A stretch of 64,000 bases of DNA from Parachitinimonas caeni (GTDB lineage Bacteria > Pseudomonadota > Gammaproteobacteria > Burkholderiales > Chitinimonadaceae). A program made the translations under genes and the position numbers. Each line of letters opens with the position of its first letter. Position 1 is the stretch's first letter. This document shows positions 17,500-27,007 of this stretch, piece after piece. The notes beneath the pieces are model-generated. The model made no database searches, had not been told where the DNA came from, and was given only the letters and a program-made list of their open reading frames with translations. The stretch covers positions 124,001 to 188,000 of the forward strand of contig NZ_JARRAF010000004.1 of assembly GCF_030129945.1 (NCBI RefSeq). The letters are read 5' to 3'.

Positions 17500-17955
17500 T
17501 GAGCGTCTCAAAATGGCTTTAGGTGTTGGTTTTAGTGAGGGTATCTGCTAGGGCCAGATGATGGCTGAAGCTCGCGAAAAAAGGTGGAGTTGGGAATTTT
17601 TGTGACAGAAATCGGTCATTTTTTACTGTGAAATCAAAGAAACGCTGACGAACTGGCTCAAGTGGCGCTAAAGTAGGGGTTCTCGAACCTCTCACGGCCG
17701 GCTTGCAGGGTTCGCAAGCGGCTGATCTGGCAGTTCAAACTGTGTTGTACCCCAATCACTGCAGAGATGTGATTGGTCCAAGCATCAAAGCCAACCCCGA
17801 TGCCTGATTCCCACCCCGACCAACCGGTTTTCGGGTGTCAGGGCAAGGTGCAACCTAAAAAAGTGTCAATTGAGCCTGGGTGACGGGGTCGAAGACCGGT
17901 TCGAACGACGACGATGCCAGCCGTGACGTCTATAACAAATCAACATCAGAAGAAT
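17500..17955. other. Intergenic region, about 450 bp, no gene seen
   Basis: The stretch between the divergent secreted-protein gene and amn holds no convincing reading frame or tRNA. Its one clear structure is the inverted repeat at 17752-17776. It probably contains both promoters. Confidence 0.5.
17752..17776. promoter_or_regulatory. Inverted repeat upstream of amn, possible operator
   Basis: The 8-bp arms CCAATCAC and GTGATTGG match perfectly around a 9-nt centre, about 180 bp upstream of amn. There is no T-run, so an operator is more likely than a terminator. No regulator can be named. Confidence 0.35.
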
Positions 17956-19470
17956 ATGACTATGAACAATAAAACCATTCTGTACCTCCCCGACTATATT
18001 GCCCCGACCCGCTATGCCGATCCGGCCGAAGCGCTGGCGCAGGTCCGCAAGATTTACGACAGCAGCATCGCCCACCTGCGCGATGCCATGCGCCGATTTG
18101 TTTCCGGCGAAGCACTACCCGGCCATGTCAGGGCCTGCTACCCCTACATACGTGTGCAGACCGATACCGTCGCCCGTCTGCATTCGACCGATAGCGCTCG
18201 CCTGAGCTTCGGCTTTGTTTCCGGCCCCGGCCGTTTTGAAACCACTCTGACCCGGCCGGATCTATACGGCGACTACTATATGGAGCAGTTTGGCCTGCTG
18301 CTGCAAAGCCATCAGGTCGAGCTGGAAATTGGCGTCAGCTCGCAGCCAATCCCGGTACACTTTTCATTTGCTGAAAATGATCACATCGAAGGCAGCATGT
18401 CGGCAGAGCGTCGGCTGTTGATGCGCGATGTGTTCGATCTGCCTGATCTGGCTGTGATGGACGACGGGATTGCCAACGGTACTTACGAACCTAGCCCTGG
18501 CGAGCCGCAGCCCCTGTCTCTGTTTACCGCGCCTCGGGTGGATTACTCCTTGCACCGCCTGCGCCACTACACCGGCACAGCACCCGAGCACTTCCAGAAC
18601 TTTGTGTTGTTCACCAACTACCAGTTCTATATTGACGAGTTCATCCGCCTGGGCCACGAGGCCATGAATGACCCGAACAGCGAGTATGTGGCGTTCATCG
18701 AGCCGGGCAATGTGGTCACCCGCCGGGTAGGTTTCGAGGCGCAGCCGGGCGATGAACTCGGCAAGCCGCTGCCACGCATGCCGCAGATGCCGGCTTACCA
18801 TCTGGTCCGTGAAAACCATAGCGGCATCACCATGGTGAACATCGGTGTCGGCCCAGCCAATGCCAAGACGATTACTGACCACATTGCCGTATTGCGCCCG
18901 CACGCCTGGGTGATGCTGGGCCACTGCGCGGGTCTGCGCACAACCCAGCAGCTGGGCGACTATGTGCTGGCACACGGCTATGTGCGTGAAGATCATGTAC
19001 TGGATGAAGATCTGCCACTGTGGGTACCGATCCCGGCCTTGGCCGAGATTCAGCTGGCCTTGCAGGCAGCCGTGTCGGATATCACCCAGGTTGGCGTTTC
19101 GGAGCTGAAGTCCATCATGCGTACCGGCACGGTGGCGAGTACCGACAACCGCAACTGGGAACTGTTGCCGGACAATCGTCCACAGCGCCGTTTCAGTCAA
19201 AGCCGGGCGATTGCGCTGGATATGGAAAGCGCGACGATTGCCGCCAATGGTTTCCGCTTCCGTGTTCCTTACGGCACCTTGCTGTGCGTGAGTGACAAGC
19301 CGCTGCACGGCGAGATCAAGCTGCCAGGCATGGCCAACCATTTCTACCGTGAGCGGGTGGATCAGCATCTGCGCATCGGTATCCGCGCTATGGAGCTATT
19401 GCGCGAGCAGGGCGTGGACCAGCTGCACAGCCGCAAATTGCGCAGCTTTGCCGAGGTGGCGTTCCAGTAA
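17956..19470 (+). CDS. amn: AMP nucleosidase
   Basis: This enzyme hydrolyses AMP to adenine and ribose 5-phosphate and so controls the adenylate pool in the cytoplasm. The protein is 504 residues from ATG 17956 (MTMNNK), close to the usual length of about 485-500. Recognisable segments are YPYIRVQTDTVARLHSTDSA and RFETTLTRPDLYGDYYMEQF in the N-domain, and in the nucleoside-phosphorylase-like C-domain TMVNIGVGPANAKTITDHIA, HAWVMLGHCAGLR and ALDMESATIAANGFRFRVPY. The frame opens at 17914, but the ATG at 17956 or 17962 after AGAAG is preferred. It is monocistronic, closed by an 18-bp terminator stem. Confidence 0.95.
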   Translation: MTMNNKTILYLPDYIAPTRYADPAEALAQVRKIYDSSIAHLRDAMRRFVSGEALPGHVRACYPYIRVQTDTVARLHSTDSARLSFGFVSGPGRFETTLTRPDLYGDYYMEQFGLLLQSHQVELEIGVSSQPIPVHFSFAENDHIEGSMSAERRLLMRDVFDLPDLAVMDDGIANGTYEPSPGEPQPLSLFTAPRVDYSLHRLRHYTGTAPEHFQNFVLFTNYQFYIDEFIRLGHEAMNDPNSEYVAFIEPGNVVTRRVGFEAQPGDELGKPLPRMPQMPAYHLVRENHSGITMVNIGVGPANAKTITDHIAVLRPHAWVMLGHCAGLRTTQQLGDYVLAHGYVREDHVLDEDLPLWVPIPALAEIQLALQAAVSDITQVGVSELKSIMRTGTVASTDNRNWELLPDNRPQRRFSQSRAIALDMESATIAANGFRFRVPYGTLLCVSDKPLHGEIKLPGMANHFYRERVDQHLRIGIRAMELLREQGVDQLHSRKLRSFAEVAFQ

Positions 19471-19496
19471 GGCAAACGGGCGTAGACCTACGGCTC

Positions 19497-19535
19497 AAAA
19501 CAAACAGCCCCGGAAGATCCGGGGCTGTTTGTTTT
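19497..19535. terminator. Strong bidirectional terminator
   Basis: An 18-bp perfect stem with a 3-nt loop (core CAGCCCCGGA / TCCGGGGCTG) has A-rich and T-rich flanks, so it can stop both amn and the convergent acyltransferase gene. Confidence 0.9.
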
Positions 19536-19560
19536 GTGGCTACTGCATCGGCCGTGGGGC

Positions 19561-21447
19561 CTAGCGCCAATCGCCTCGCAAGTTCGCCACGACGTCCTGC
19601 AAGCCGGCTGCGGTCACATTCTCTGGCGGCACGACATCGCCGGCCACCAGCGCGATCTTCGACCAGAAACGGCGTGGAAGCTTCATCATGGCCGCGCCAT
19701 CCTTGCGGCTGAAGAAACTGCCCCACAACCCCCGTAGCGCCAGCGGTACTACGGGCACAGGGGTACGGGCGATGATTTCCTCAATCCCACTGCGGAAGGG
19801 GTTCATGTCGCCAGTGCGGGTGATCTGGCCCTCCGGAAAGATGCAGACTACTTCGCCTTGGGCCAGGTACTCGGCCACCTTGTCGAAGGCGCGGGCCTTC
19901 ATGTCCGGGTCTTCCTTGGCCGAGGCAATCGGCACGGCACCGGCAGTGGTAAAGATGAAATTCAGTACCGGCACCTTGAAGATACGATGGTCCATCACAA
20001 AGCGGATCGGGCGGCGGCAGGCACCCGCCAACACCAGGGCATCCATGAAGCTGACATGGTTGCAGACCAGCACACAAGCCCCTTCCTCAGGGATGTTCTC
20101 CAGCTTTTCATGTCGCACACGGTAGAGGGTGTGGGTGGCAATCCACACCAGAAAGCGCATGAAGAACTCGGGTACCAGGCGATAGATATACACCGCCACC
20201 ACCATGTTCATGATGGCAACAATCAGCAACAGCTGCGGGATATTGGCCCCCAGCTGCAGGATCAGGATGCTCATGACGGCGGCCACAACCATGAAGCAGG
20301 AATTGAGAATGTTATTGGCCGCGATGATGCGCGAGCGGTAGGCGGGCTCGGTTCGCATCTGGATCAGGGCATACAGCGGCACAATAAAGAAGCCACCGAA
20401 CATGCCCATCAACAGAATGTCAGCCATGATGCGCAGGCTACCGGCGGTGTGCAGGAAGGCGCTGACGCCAATCAGCGGTCCGTGCGCTGCCAGATTGCCA
20501 GCGGCAAAGTACAGGTCAATGCCGTATAGGGAGAGGCCGATTGAGCCGAAGGGCACCAGGCCGATTTCTACTTTGCGACCAGACATTTTTTCGCACAGCA
20601 TCGAGCCAAGACCGACCCCGACTGAAAACAGGGTGATCATCAGGGTGTAGACCTCGGCGTTGCCGCCCAGCACTTTCTGGCTGAACGTTGGCAATTGGGT
20701 CAGATAGACCGCGCCAAAAAACCAGAACCACGAAATCCCCATCATCGAGTTGAAGACTGCCACGTTGCCACGGGCGTGCTTGATGATGCTGAGTGTCTCG
20801 CCGATGAAGTTCCAGTTGATTTTGAGGTCTTTGGCGGTAGGAGGCGCTGCCGGCATGGCACGCGAGGTCAGCAGGCCGAGGCAGGCGATGCTGACACAGG
20901 CGATGGCAATAGGCAGGGCACTGTTCGGGCTGTGTTCGACCATCAGCGTGCCGGTGATCTGGCCCAGCAGAATGGCAATGAAGGTGCCCATTTCGATCAA
21001 GCCGTTGCCGCCGAGCAGCTCCGACTCCTTCAGATATTGCGGCAAGATGGAGTATTTGAGTGGCCCGAACAGTGCCGAGTGAATGCCCATCAGGAACAGG
21101 CAGGTCATCAGCACTGCTGCGTTGCGATAGGAAAAACCGATGCCCGCCAAAAGCATGATCAGGATTTCAAGCAGCTTGATGGCCTGGGCGAGCTTGGCCT
21201 TGTCGTACTTCTCGGCCAGCTGGCCCGCCGTGGCGGAAAACAGGAAAAAAGGCAGGATGAACACCCCTGCCGCCGCATTGACCAGCGTGGGCGCATCCAG
21301 GCCCATGGTGGTCAGCCCGAGGAAGGTGATCATCACCAGCATCGAGTTTTTGAACAGATTGTCGTTGAACGCCCCCAAAAACTGGGTGAGAAACAGTGGC
21401 AGAAAGCGTCGTGACTTCAGTAGGTCAAACTGGTTCGGCTTGTGCAT
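19561..21447 (-). CDS. MFS transporter / 1-acylglycerophosphate acyltransferase fusion (LplT-PlsC type)
   Basis: A 628-residue inner-membrane protein. Residues 1 to about 405 form an LplT-like MFS transporter (FLTQFLGAFNDNLFKNSMLV near 15-34, then about twelve hydrophobic helices). Residues about 430-628 form a PlsC acyltransferase with the catalytic NHVSFMD (NHx4D) and the acceptor-binding FPEGQITRTG. Together they would flip lysophospholipid inwards and reacylate it. In the E. coli LplT/Aas system an acyl-ACP synthetase domain is also present; this protein ends without it, so the acyl donor must be made or supplied elsewhere. No partner gene is adjacent. Confidence 0.88.
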   Translation of the reverse strand: MHKPNQFDLLKSRRFLPLFLTQFLGAFNDNLFKNSMLVMITFLGLTTMGLDAPTLVNAAAGVFILPFFLFSATAGQLAEKYDKAKLAQAIKLLEILIMLLAGIGFSYRNAAVLMTCLFLMGIHSALFGPLKYSILPQYLKESELLGGNGLIEMGTFIAILLGQITGTLMVEHSPNSALPIAIACVSIACLGLLTSRAMPAAPPTAKDLKINWNFIGETLSIIKHARGNVAVFNSMMGISWFWFFGAVYLTQLPTFSQKVLGGNAEVYTLMITLFSVGVGLGSMLCEKMSGRKVEIGLVPFGSIGLSLYGIDLYFAAGNLAAHGPLIGVSAFLHTAGSLRIMADILLMGMFGGFFIVPLYALIQMRTEPAYRSRIIAANNILNSCFMVVAAVMSILILQLGANIPQLLLIVAIMNMVVAVYIYRLVPEFFMRFLVWIATHTLYRVRHEKLENIPEEGACVLVCNHVSFMDALVLAGACRRPIRFVMDHRIFKVPVLNFIFTTAGAVPIASAKEDPDMKARAFDKVAEYLAQGEVVCIFPEGQITRTGDMNPFRSGIEEIIARTPVPVVPLALRGLWGSFFSRKDGAAMMKLPRRFWSKIALVAGDVVPPENVTAAGLQDVVANLRGDWR

Positions 21448-21523
21448 GGTTTGTCTGTGCCGGATTTATGACCGGCAGATAGTCACGGTGAGGGCGCTCG
21501 GTGTCAAGAAATCGCACGCATGT

Positions 21524-22459
21524 TTATTTCCAGCTTTGTTCGATTGCCTTGTAACGGCCGTTGCGCAGAATCGTAGCCAGGCCCCGATCAAACCACTCTG
21601 CGGTCATGCGGGCATTGGGTGCTGTCTTGCTTAGGGCCAGGTAAAGGCCGGTTTCCCCGACCTCGCCAACGGGCTTGATTCGACCTTTGAATTCGTGGGC
21701 ATGTTTTTCCAGCAAGTGGTTGGCCACTTTCTCATAGATGACGACGAATTCGACCTTCCCGTTCAGGAGTTTGCGAAAGCTCTGCAGATCACGATCTGAT
21801 ACCACGCGGCGCACACGCGGATTGCTGTCAAAGGCTTCGCCATACTCATAGGCGGCCGTCACGCCGACCTCACGACCTTCTAGATCTTTGAGTTGCAGAT
21901 TGCGTTGGCTGACATCGGCGCGGCCAAAGATCTGCACTCGCGCCGTAAACAGTGGCTGGAATGGCCATAGGTACTGCGGCTCCAGCCGTGTGTTGCGAGC
22001 CGTGTCAAAGCAACCGGCAACGCTACCCATGCGGGCCAGGGCCAGGCAGCGCGAATACGGCAGGGACTGAAATTGAACGTCGATGCCAACACTGCCAAAT
22101 GCTTCGCGCACCAGATCAACCGCCATTCCTTTCGGTTGACCGTTTTGCACTCTGGAGTAGGGGTACCAGTCATCTTCGGCACCAATGGTCACGGTTTCTG
22201 CGTTAGCGCTGTGGACTCCCAGCAGACCACACATGCTCAATGCGATGATCCGGTGGCGAAGCTGCCCCGCTTTATCGATTTCTACGCTGCAAAGGCCCGT
22301 TATGCGCCTCAGGGTCCGGGAAAACAGGCTGTGCTCTCCCGTGTCTTGCCTGTCGCGCCCGAAAGCCCGGCACACTGGCAGCCTCGACGCTAATGCTCGC
22401 AGGTGGGGGGCTTGTCCGGCATGTTCTGCTGGCATACCCCACCGAGCGGAAATACTCAT
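21524..22459 (-). CDS. Periplasmic solute-binding protein, family 3 (amino-acid type)
   Basis: The mature part (from about residue 87, ETVTIGAEDDWYPYSRVQNG) is a family-3 substrate-binding domain: GMAVDLVREAF, SLPYSRCLALARMG, GREVGVTAAYEYGEAFDSNP and a closing FDRGLATILRNGRYKAIEQSW. The hydrophobic signal (IIALSMCGLLGVHSANA) lies some 65-85 residues after the first ATG (22459), and no ATG, GTG or TTG suits a normal signal peptide. The real start may be an unusual codon such as CTG near 22300, or the leader may be exceptionally long. No permease genes are adjacent, so it could serve an orphan sensor role. Confidence 0.78.
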   Translation of the reverse strand: MSISARWGMPAEHAGQAPHLRALASRLPVCRAFGRDRQDTGEHSLFSRTLRRITGLCSVEIDKAGQLRHRIIALSMCGLLGVHSANAETVTIGAEDDWYPYSRVQNGQPKGMAVDLVREAFGSVGIDVQFQSLPYSRCLALARMGSVAGCFDTARNTRLEPQYLWPFQPLFTARVQIFGRADVSQRNLQLKDLEGREVGVTAAYEYGEAFDSNPRVRRVVSDRDLQSFRKLLNGKVEFVVIYEKVANHLLEKHAHEFKGRIKPVGEVGETGLYLALSKTAPNARMTAEWFDRGLATILRNGRYKAIEQSWK

Positions 22460-22936
22460 AATTTTTACTCTCCCGGTATGTTACGCGCCGCATTCTGCTG
22501 GGGCGCGAATGTCGAGGGGCCAACTTTTGGCGCGACTGGCGATAGATCTCCCGCCACATCGGCCCCTTCTTTGTTCTGGTGGATGGGAATTATTCCTGTT
22601 GCGCCACGGTGCGACAATCAGGGAGCGCCGTTACCGGTAAGGCATCGCGGCGCTGGTTTGAGTAACCTGTCACGGAATCCGGTTCGTGGCAGGGGGCTCT
22701 TCCAAAGGCGAGAATGTGCGTTGAGAGCAAGAGAACGTCGCATGCAGCCTTGAAGCTCACCCTGGCAGGCTGGCCGCCTTATTCATAGAAGGCTGGGCTG
22801 ACAGGTACAAGTCTTGATATGACGATATGTGCTTGAGGTGGGCAGCCGGTGTGGCAAGGTGCTGCTGTCGTTTTGATTCCGGAAACAAAACGGCCACATC
22901 GCCAGATAGGGCGAAAGCCTGGGCCGTGGCGACGGC
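22460..22936. other. Intergenic region, about 480 bp, no gene supported
   Basis: Open frames here lack ribosome sites and domain patterns. The only recognisable content is the repeat remnant at 22877-22897. An AT-rich patch at 22458-22475 could be part of a promoter. Confidence 0.5.
22877..22897. repeat. Short repeat family remnant
   Basis: ATTCCGGAAACAAAACGGCCA retains only the CCGGAAACAAAACG core of the terminal repeat, about 40 bp downstream of anmK. Confidence 0.45.
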
Positions 22937-24058
22937 TCAGGCGTGAACAGCACCCAGCACGCATTCACCTTTGGCGCCGGTGACGGCAGGAAGATTGCCC
23001 GGCAGGTGATGCAGGCGTTGTCGAGCCAGCCAGGCGAAGGCGCAGGCTTCGACCCAGTCTGGATGCAGGCCAAGGGCTTCGGTGCTGGCGACCGGCAGCG
23101 GTGCCAGCAAAGCCTGCAGACGCTGGACCAGCGCGCCATTGCGGGCGCCGCCTCCACACAGATAGACCTCTTCGGCCGCGTGGCAATGCTGGAAGGTGGC
23201 ATGAGCGATTGACCGGGCAGTCAATTCCAGCAAGGTTGCCTGAATATCTTCTGGCGGTAACGCCAACCCCGACAACTGCTGATCCAGCCAGGCCAGATGA
23301 AAAAGATCCCGACCGGTGCTCTTGGGCGGTGGGGCATTGAAATAGGGCTCGCTCAGCAGCCGGTCGAGCAAGGCTTGGTTGACCTGGCCGCTGGCTGCCC
23401 AGTCGCCATTGGCATCATACTGGGCGTGACGGTGGCGGGCGATCCAGCCATCAAGCAGCACGTTGCCGGGGCCGCTATCAAAGCCGGTTACTGTGCCATC
23501 GCCCGGTGGCAGATCGGTGAGATTGGCAATTCCGCCGATATTTACGACCACCCGGTGCATCTGTGCATCACGGAACAGTCCACTATGAAATGCAGGGACC
23601 AGCGGGGCGCCTTGGCCGCCTGCCGCGACATCGCGGCTGCGAAAGTCGCTGACGACGGGTATCGCCGTCAATTCGGCCAATAATGCGGCATTGCCGATTT
23701 GTACGGTGTAACCGGAGTCAGGCTGATGGCGAATGGTCTGGCCGTGGCAGCCAATGGCGGCGACGGCACGTCGTTTGCCACTGCTATGGGCCAGTAACTC
23801 TTCGACCGCACGGGCATAAGCCAAAGCCAGGGCGTTGGCGGCCAGCGATGCACGATGGAGTTCGTTTTCCCCCGGCTGTTGCAAGGCGAGCAGGTCGGCA
23901 CGCAGCGTGTCGGGCATAGGCTCGAAATGGGCGGCCACCAATTGCGGCGAGCCACTGCCAAAATCAACCAGTGCGGCGTCGATGCCATCCAGACTGGTGC
24001 CCGACATCAAGCCGATGTACAGGTCGGTGAGTGGTCGTACCGGGGTTCGGAACATCAT
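22937..24058 (-). CDS. anmK: Anhydro-N-acetylmuramic acid kinase
   Basis: A 373-residue cytosolic enzyme of murein recycling. It converts 1,6-anhydro-MurNAc to MurNAc-6-phosphate with ATP. The start YIGLMSGTSLDGIDAALVDF is the family signature; the central GCHGQTIRHQP, FRSRDVAAGGQGAPLVPAFH and NIGGIANLT segments, and FDSGPGNVLLDGW, are all present. Its length matches E. coli AnmK (369). The start codon overlaps the stop of the upstream M23 peptidase by 4 bp (ATGA), so the two are translationally coupled: one trims murein and the other recycles its sugar. Confidence 0.96.
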   Translation of the reverse strand: MMFRTPVRPLTDLYIGLMSGTSLDGIDAALVDFGSGSPQLVAAHFEPMPDTLRADLLALQQPGENELHRASLAANALALAYARAVEELLAHSSGKRRAVAAIGCHGQTIRHQPDSGYTVQIGNAALLAELTAIPVVSDFRSRDVAAGGQGAPLVPAFHSGLFRDAQMHRVVVNIGGIANLTDLPPGDGTVTGFDSGPGNVLLDGWIARHRHAQYDANGDWAASGQVNQALLDRLLSEPYFNAPPPKSTGRDLFHLAWLDQQLSGLALPPEDIQATLLELTARSIAHATFQHCHAAEEVYLCGGGARNGALVQRLQALLAPLPVASTEALGLHPDWVEACAFAWLARQRLHHLPGNLPAVTGAKGECVLGAVHA

Positions 24059-25368
24059 TCGAAACGGGCAAGGTTGGTGCCGGAAAGCTGATCCAGCTGG
24101 TGCATCAGGGCAGCGCTGCTGGCCGCAAAACGGGGCATGTCGGTCCGGGATAGCGGGTTGGGGGTGGGCAACTTCAGTGCCAGCGGGTCTTTTTGCTCGC
24201 CGGCAATTTTGAATTCGTAGTGCAGATGTGGGCCGGTGGCATAGCCGGTTGAACCAACCAGCCCCACAATATCGCCCTGCTGGATCTTGGCACCTGTCTT
24301 TACGCCTTTACTGATGGCAGAGAGATGAGCATAGACCGTGCTGTAATCGCCAAAATGCTTGACCTCGACCACATTGCCGTAGCCAGCTTTGGTGCCGGCA
24401 AACAGGACTGTGCCGTCGGCGGTACTTTTGACCTTGGTACCGGTGCTGGCTGCAAAATCGATGCCTTTGTGGGCTTTCCAGGTTTTGAAAATCGGGTGGA
24501 GCCGAGCGGCGCTGAAGCCGGAACTGATACGGGTAAACTCCAGCGGCGAGCGCAGGAAGGCTTTGCGCAGGCTCTTGCCGTCGGGGGCGTAGTAGTCCCC
24601 CTGTCCGGGGCTGCGCTCAAAATACACGGCCTGATAGCGCTTGCCGGCGTTAATGAACTCGGCTGCCAGCAGCCTGCCTGGCTTCATGGTCTGGCCTTGG
24701 TGCTCAAGCATTTCGTAGACGACAGTAAATCGGTCGCCCTTTTGCAGATCCCGATGGAAGTCGATGTCGGTCGAGAACAGCTCAACCATCTGCATGGCCA
24801 CACTGTCCGGCAGATCGGCCTTGTCGGTGGCGCCAAAGAAGGAGCTGACGATCGTGCCCGATTTCATGACGGGCCGAGGCTGCCAGCTCACCGGGCGGCT
24901 TTCGACTTTGAACTGGTCGTCGTTGCGGCTCAGCATCCACTCGACGCCTTCGGGCTGCACGGTTGAGAGCCGCAGCAGTTCGCCGTCTTTGTCGGTTTCC
25001 GCCCGATAGATGCGGCCGGGCTTGAGCTGGACAAATGGCCGGGCTTCGGCACTGGTGCGCAGAAAGCGGCTGGCCTCGTCGTCATCTACCTGGAGTCGTG
25101 ACAACAGCGAAGCAATCGAATCACCCGCTCGAATGCGCTCCTCGTGAATATAACTGCCAGAGGTCTGAGATTCGGCTACGGCAGGTAAATTGATTGAGGT
25201 GATGACTTCTTGCAGGGGGGGAGGCGCTTCGCGGTCGGCTTCTGCCACACCCCAGGCACCGGCCACCACCAGTGAAGGCACCGCTGCCACCAACACCCAG
25301 CGCGACCATGTGGGCTTTGCTGCAGTGCGGGGGTTTTGGTTTAGAATCGGTAGTTTTAGACGGAACAT
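24055..25368 (-). CDS. M23 family murein endopeptidase (MepM-like)
   Basis: A 437-residue envelope protein. An N-terminal transmembrane or uncleaved signal segment (LVAAVPSLVVAGAWGVA) is followed by a LysM/OapA-like region with IRAGDSIASLLSRL and then the LytM zinc peptidase domain. The zinc ligands are visible in HKGIDFA (about H300, D304) and HLHYEF (about H380, H382). It likely cleaves D-Ala-mDAP cross-links during wall growth. ATG 25368 (MFRLKLP) is preferred over the upstream 25410 start because the latter adds a 14-residue unconserved leader. It is divergent from tyrS and coupled to anmK, an arrangement common in Neisseriales and related lineages. Confidence 0.9.
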   Translation of the reverse strand: MFRLKLPILNQNPRTAAKPTWSRWVLVAAVPSLVVAGAWGVAEADREAPPPLQEVITSINLPAVAESQTSGSYIHEERIRAGDSIASLLSRLQVDDDEASRFLRTSAEARPFVQLKPGRIYRAETDKDGELLRLSTVQPEGVEWMLSRNDDQFKVESRPVSWQPRPVMKSGTIVSSFFGATDKADLPDSVAMQMVELFSTDIDFHRDLQKGDRFTVVYEMLEHQGQTMKPGRLLAAEFINAGKRYQAVYFERSPGQGDYYAPDGKSLRKAFLRSPLEFTRISSGFSAARLHPIFKTWKAHKGIDFAASTGTKVKSTADGTVLFAGTKAGYGNVVEVKHFGDYSTVYAHLSAISKGVKTGAKIQQGDIVGLVGSTGYATGPHLHYEFKIAGEQKDPLALKLPTPNPLSRTDMPRFAASSAALMHQLDQLSGTNLARFE

Positions 25369-25524
25369 CTGGTAATTGTTGGCTTGTCGCTGAGGCGGCA
25401 AGGGTAACAAATGCCAGCGCCCTCGCCAACGAGCGAGCCCATCTTAATTCAGTTTCTGTTGGGGTTTTGTCGATCAAAAGAGCTGACAAAGCCTGAACAG
25501 AAGCCAAGTTCGCAAGGAATTCCC

Positions 25525-26748
25525 ATGAGTGTCGAACCTAACCCGCATATCGCTGCGGACCTGGAAATCATCAAGCGCGGCGCTGACGAGGTGCTGGTCG
25601 AAGCCGAGCTTGTCAAAAAGCTCGAAAAGAGCCGGAGTACCGGCAAGCCACTCAAGATCAAGCTCGGTTGCGACCCCACAGCGCCGGATCTGCACCTTGG
25701 TCATACCGTAGTGCTGACCAAGCTGCGTCAGTTTCAGGATCTTGGCCATCAGGTGCAGTTTCTGATTGGTGACTTCACCAGCCTGATTGGCGACCCCACC
25801 GGCAAGAGCGCCACCCGCCCGCCGTTGAGCCCCGAGCAGATCCAGATCAATGCCAAGACCTATGCAGATCAGGTGTACAAGGTGCTGGATGCCGAGCGGA
25901 CCGAAGTCATGTTCAACTCAAAATGGTTGTCGGAGCTGGGGGCGGCCGGCATGTTGAAGCTTGCTGCGACGCATACTGTGGCGCGCATGCTGGAGCGTGA
26001 TGATTTCTCGAAGCGCTTTGAAAGCAATCAGCCGATTGCCATTCACGAATTTCTCTACCCGCTGATGCAAGGGTACGACTCGGTGGCGATGCAGAGTGAT
26101 GTTGAGCTGGGCGGGACCGACCAGAAGTTCAACCTGCTGATGGGGCGCGAATTGCAGAAGCACCATGGCCAGGAGCCACAGGTGACGCTGACCATGCCTT
26201 TGCTGGTGGGTCTGGATGGCGTCAAGAAGATGTCGAAATCACTCGGCAATTACATTGGCGTCAGTGATCCGGCCAACGAGATGTTCGCCAAAGTCATGTC
26301 GATTTCGGATGACCTGATGTGGGACTGGTACGAGCTGTTGTCCTTCCGCCCCATTACCGAAATCCGCCAGTTCCGCGACGAAGTGCGCGATGGCCGCAAT
26401 CCACGCGACATCAAGGTCCTGCTGGGCCAGGAAATCGTGGCGCGTTTCCACTCGCTGGGTGATGCCGAGCAGGCGCTGGCCGATTTCCAGAATCGAAGCG
26501 CTGGCGGTATTCCGGATGACATCCCCGAAGTCACCCTGACCCTCGACGGCGCCGCGCTCGATATCTGCAGTTTGCTCAAGCAGGTGAATCTGGTGACCAG
26601 CACTTCGGAAGCCCGTCGGCAGATTGAGGGTGGTGGTGTGAAGGTGGACGGCGGCAAGGTCGAAGACCTGAAGCTGCAAATTGCCAAGGGTACGACGCTG
26701 GTTGTGCAAGTAGGCAAGCGTAAGTTCGCTCGCGTGACACTGGCTTAA
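25525..26748 (+). CDS. tyrS: Tyrosyl-tRNA synthetase
   Basis: A 407-residue class Ic aminoacyl-tRNA synthetase that charges tRNA-Tyr. The ATP-binding motifs are HLGH (57-60) and KKMSKS (234-239). The specificity segment [14 protein letters not shown] and the S4-like C-terminal RNA-binding part ([19 protein letters not shown]) are present. The length fits the TyrZ-like form. The frame opens at 25411, but AAGGA at 7 nt before ATG 25525 and family length fix the start. A terminator and a hairpin repeat follow. Confidence 0.96.
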   Translation: MSVEPNPHIAADLEIIKRGADEVLVEAELVKKLEKSRSTGKPLKIKLGCDPTAPDLHLGHTVVLTKLRQFQDLGHQVQFLIGDFTSLIGDPTGKSATRPPLSPEQIQINAKTYADQVYKVLDAERTEVMFNSKWLSELGAAGMLKLAATHTVARMLERDDFSKRFESNQPIAIHEFLYPLMQGYDSVAMQSDVELGGTDQKFNLLMGRELQKHHGQEPQVTLTMPLLVGLDGVKKMSKSLGNYIGVSDPANEMFAKVMSISDDLMWDWYELLSFRPITEIRQFRDEVRDGRNPRDIKVLLGQEIVARFHSLGDAEQALADFQNRSAGGIPDDIPEVTLTLDGAALDICSLLKQVNLVTSTSEARRQIEGGGVKVDGGKVEDLKLQIAKGTTLVVQVGKRKFARVTLA

Positions 26749-26780
26749 GCGCTGTTGAGTTAGGTTTACGACTGTAACCC

Positions 26781-26835
26781 TAGGCTTTGTTGACATTTTG
26801 TTTCCGATCCGGAAATAAAATGCCAATAGAGCCTA
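26781..26835. repeat. Minimal hairpin copy of the repeat family
   Basis: A 55-bp imperfect palindrome. The left arm TAGGCTTTGTTGACATTTTG and the right arm ending TGCCAATAGAGCCTA meet at TTTCCGATCCGGAAA with no interior. It is the clearest solo terminal-repeat pair and lies 32 bp after tyrS. Confidence 0.8.
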
Positions 26836-26863
26836 AGATCAACAGAATCTGGTAGCACCCCGT

Positions 26864-26905
26864 CAGGGCGCCCGCCATTTGCATGGCCGGCGCCCTGTTG
26901 TTTTT
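26864..26905 (+). terminator. Rho-independent terminator after tyrS
   Basis: CAGGGCGCC pairs with GGCGCCCTG, followed by TTGTTTTT. Confidence 0.8.
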
Positions 26906-27007
26906 GACGCAATAATTGCCAGCGGGCTCCAGACATCGCTACACGCCCGTCTGCACGCGCTATAACAAAGACAGGACAACCGTGCATCTGCCAGAGGGGT
27001 TCCTGCC

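Noticed and set aside
19858..21414. Plus-strand open frames opposite the LplT-PlsC gene
   Set aside because: They are rich in His, Gln and Arg, as expected for antisense of a membrane protein gene.
22403..22753. Open frame of 116 codons in the spacer before anmK
   Set aside because: No ribosome site, no domain and an unusual composition; treated as non-coding.
25411..25524. Longer N-terminus for tyrS
   Set aside because: The extra 38 residues are not conserved in TyrS, and a good ribosome site lies just before ATG 25525.
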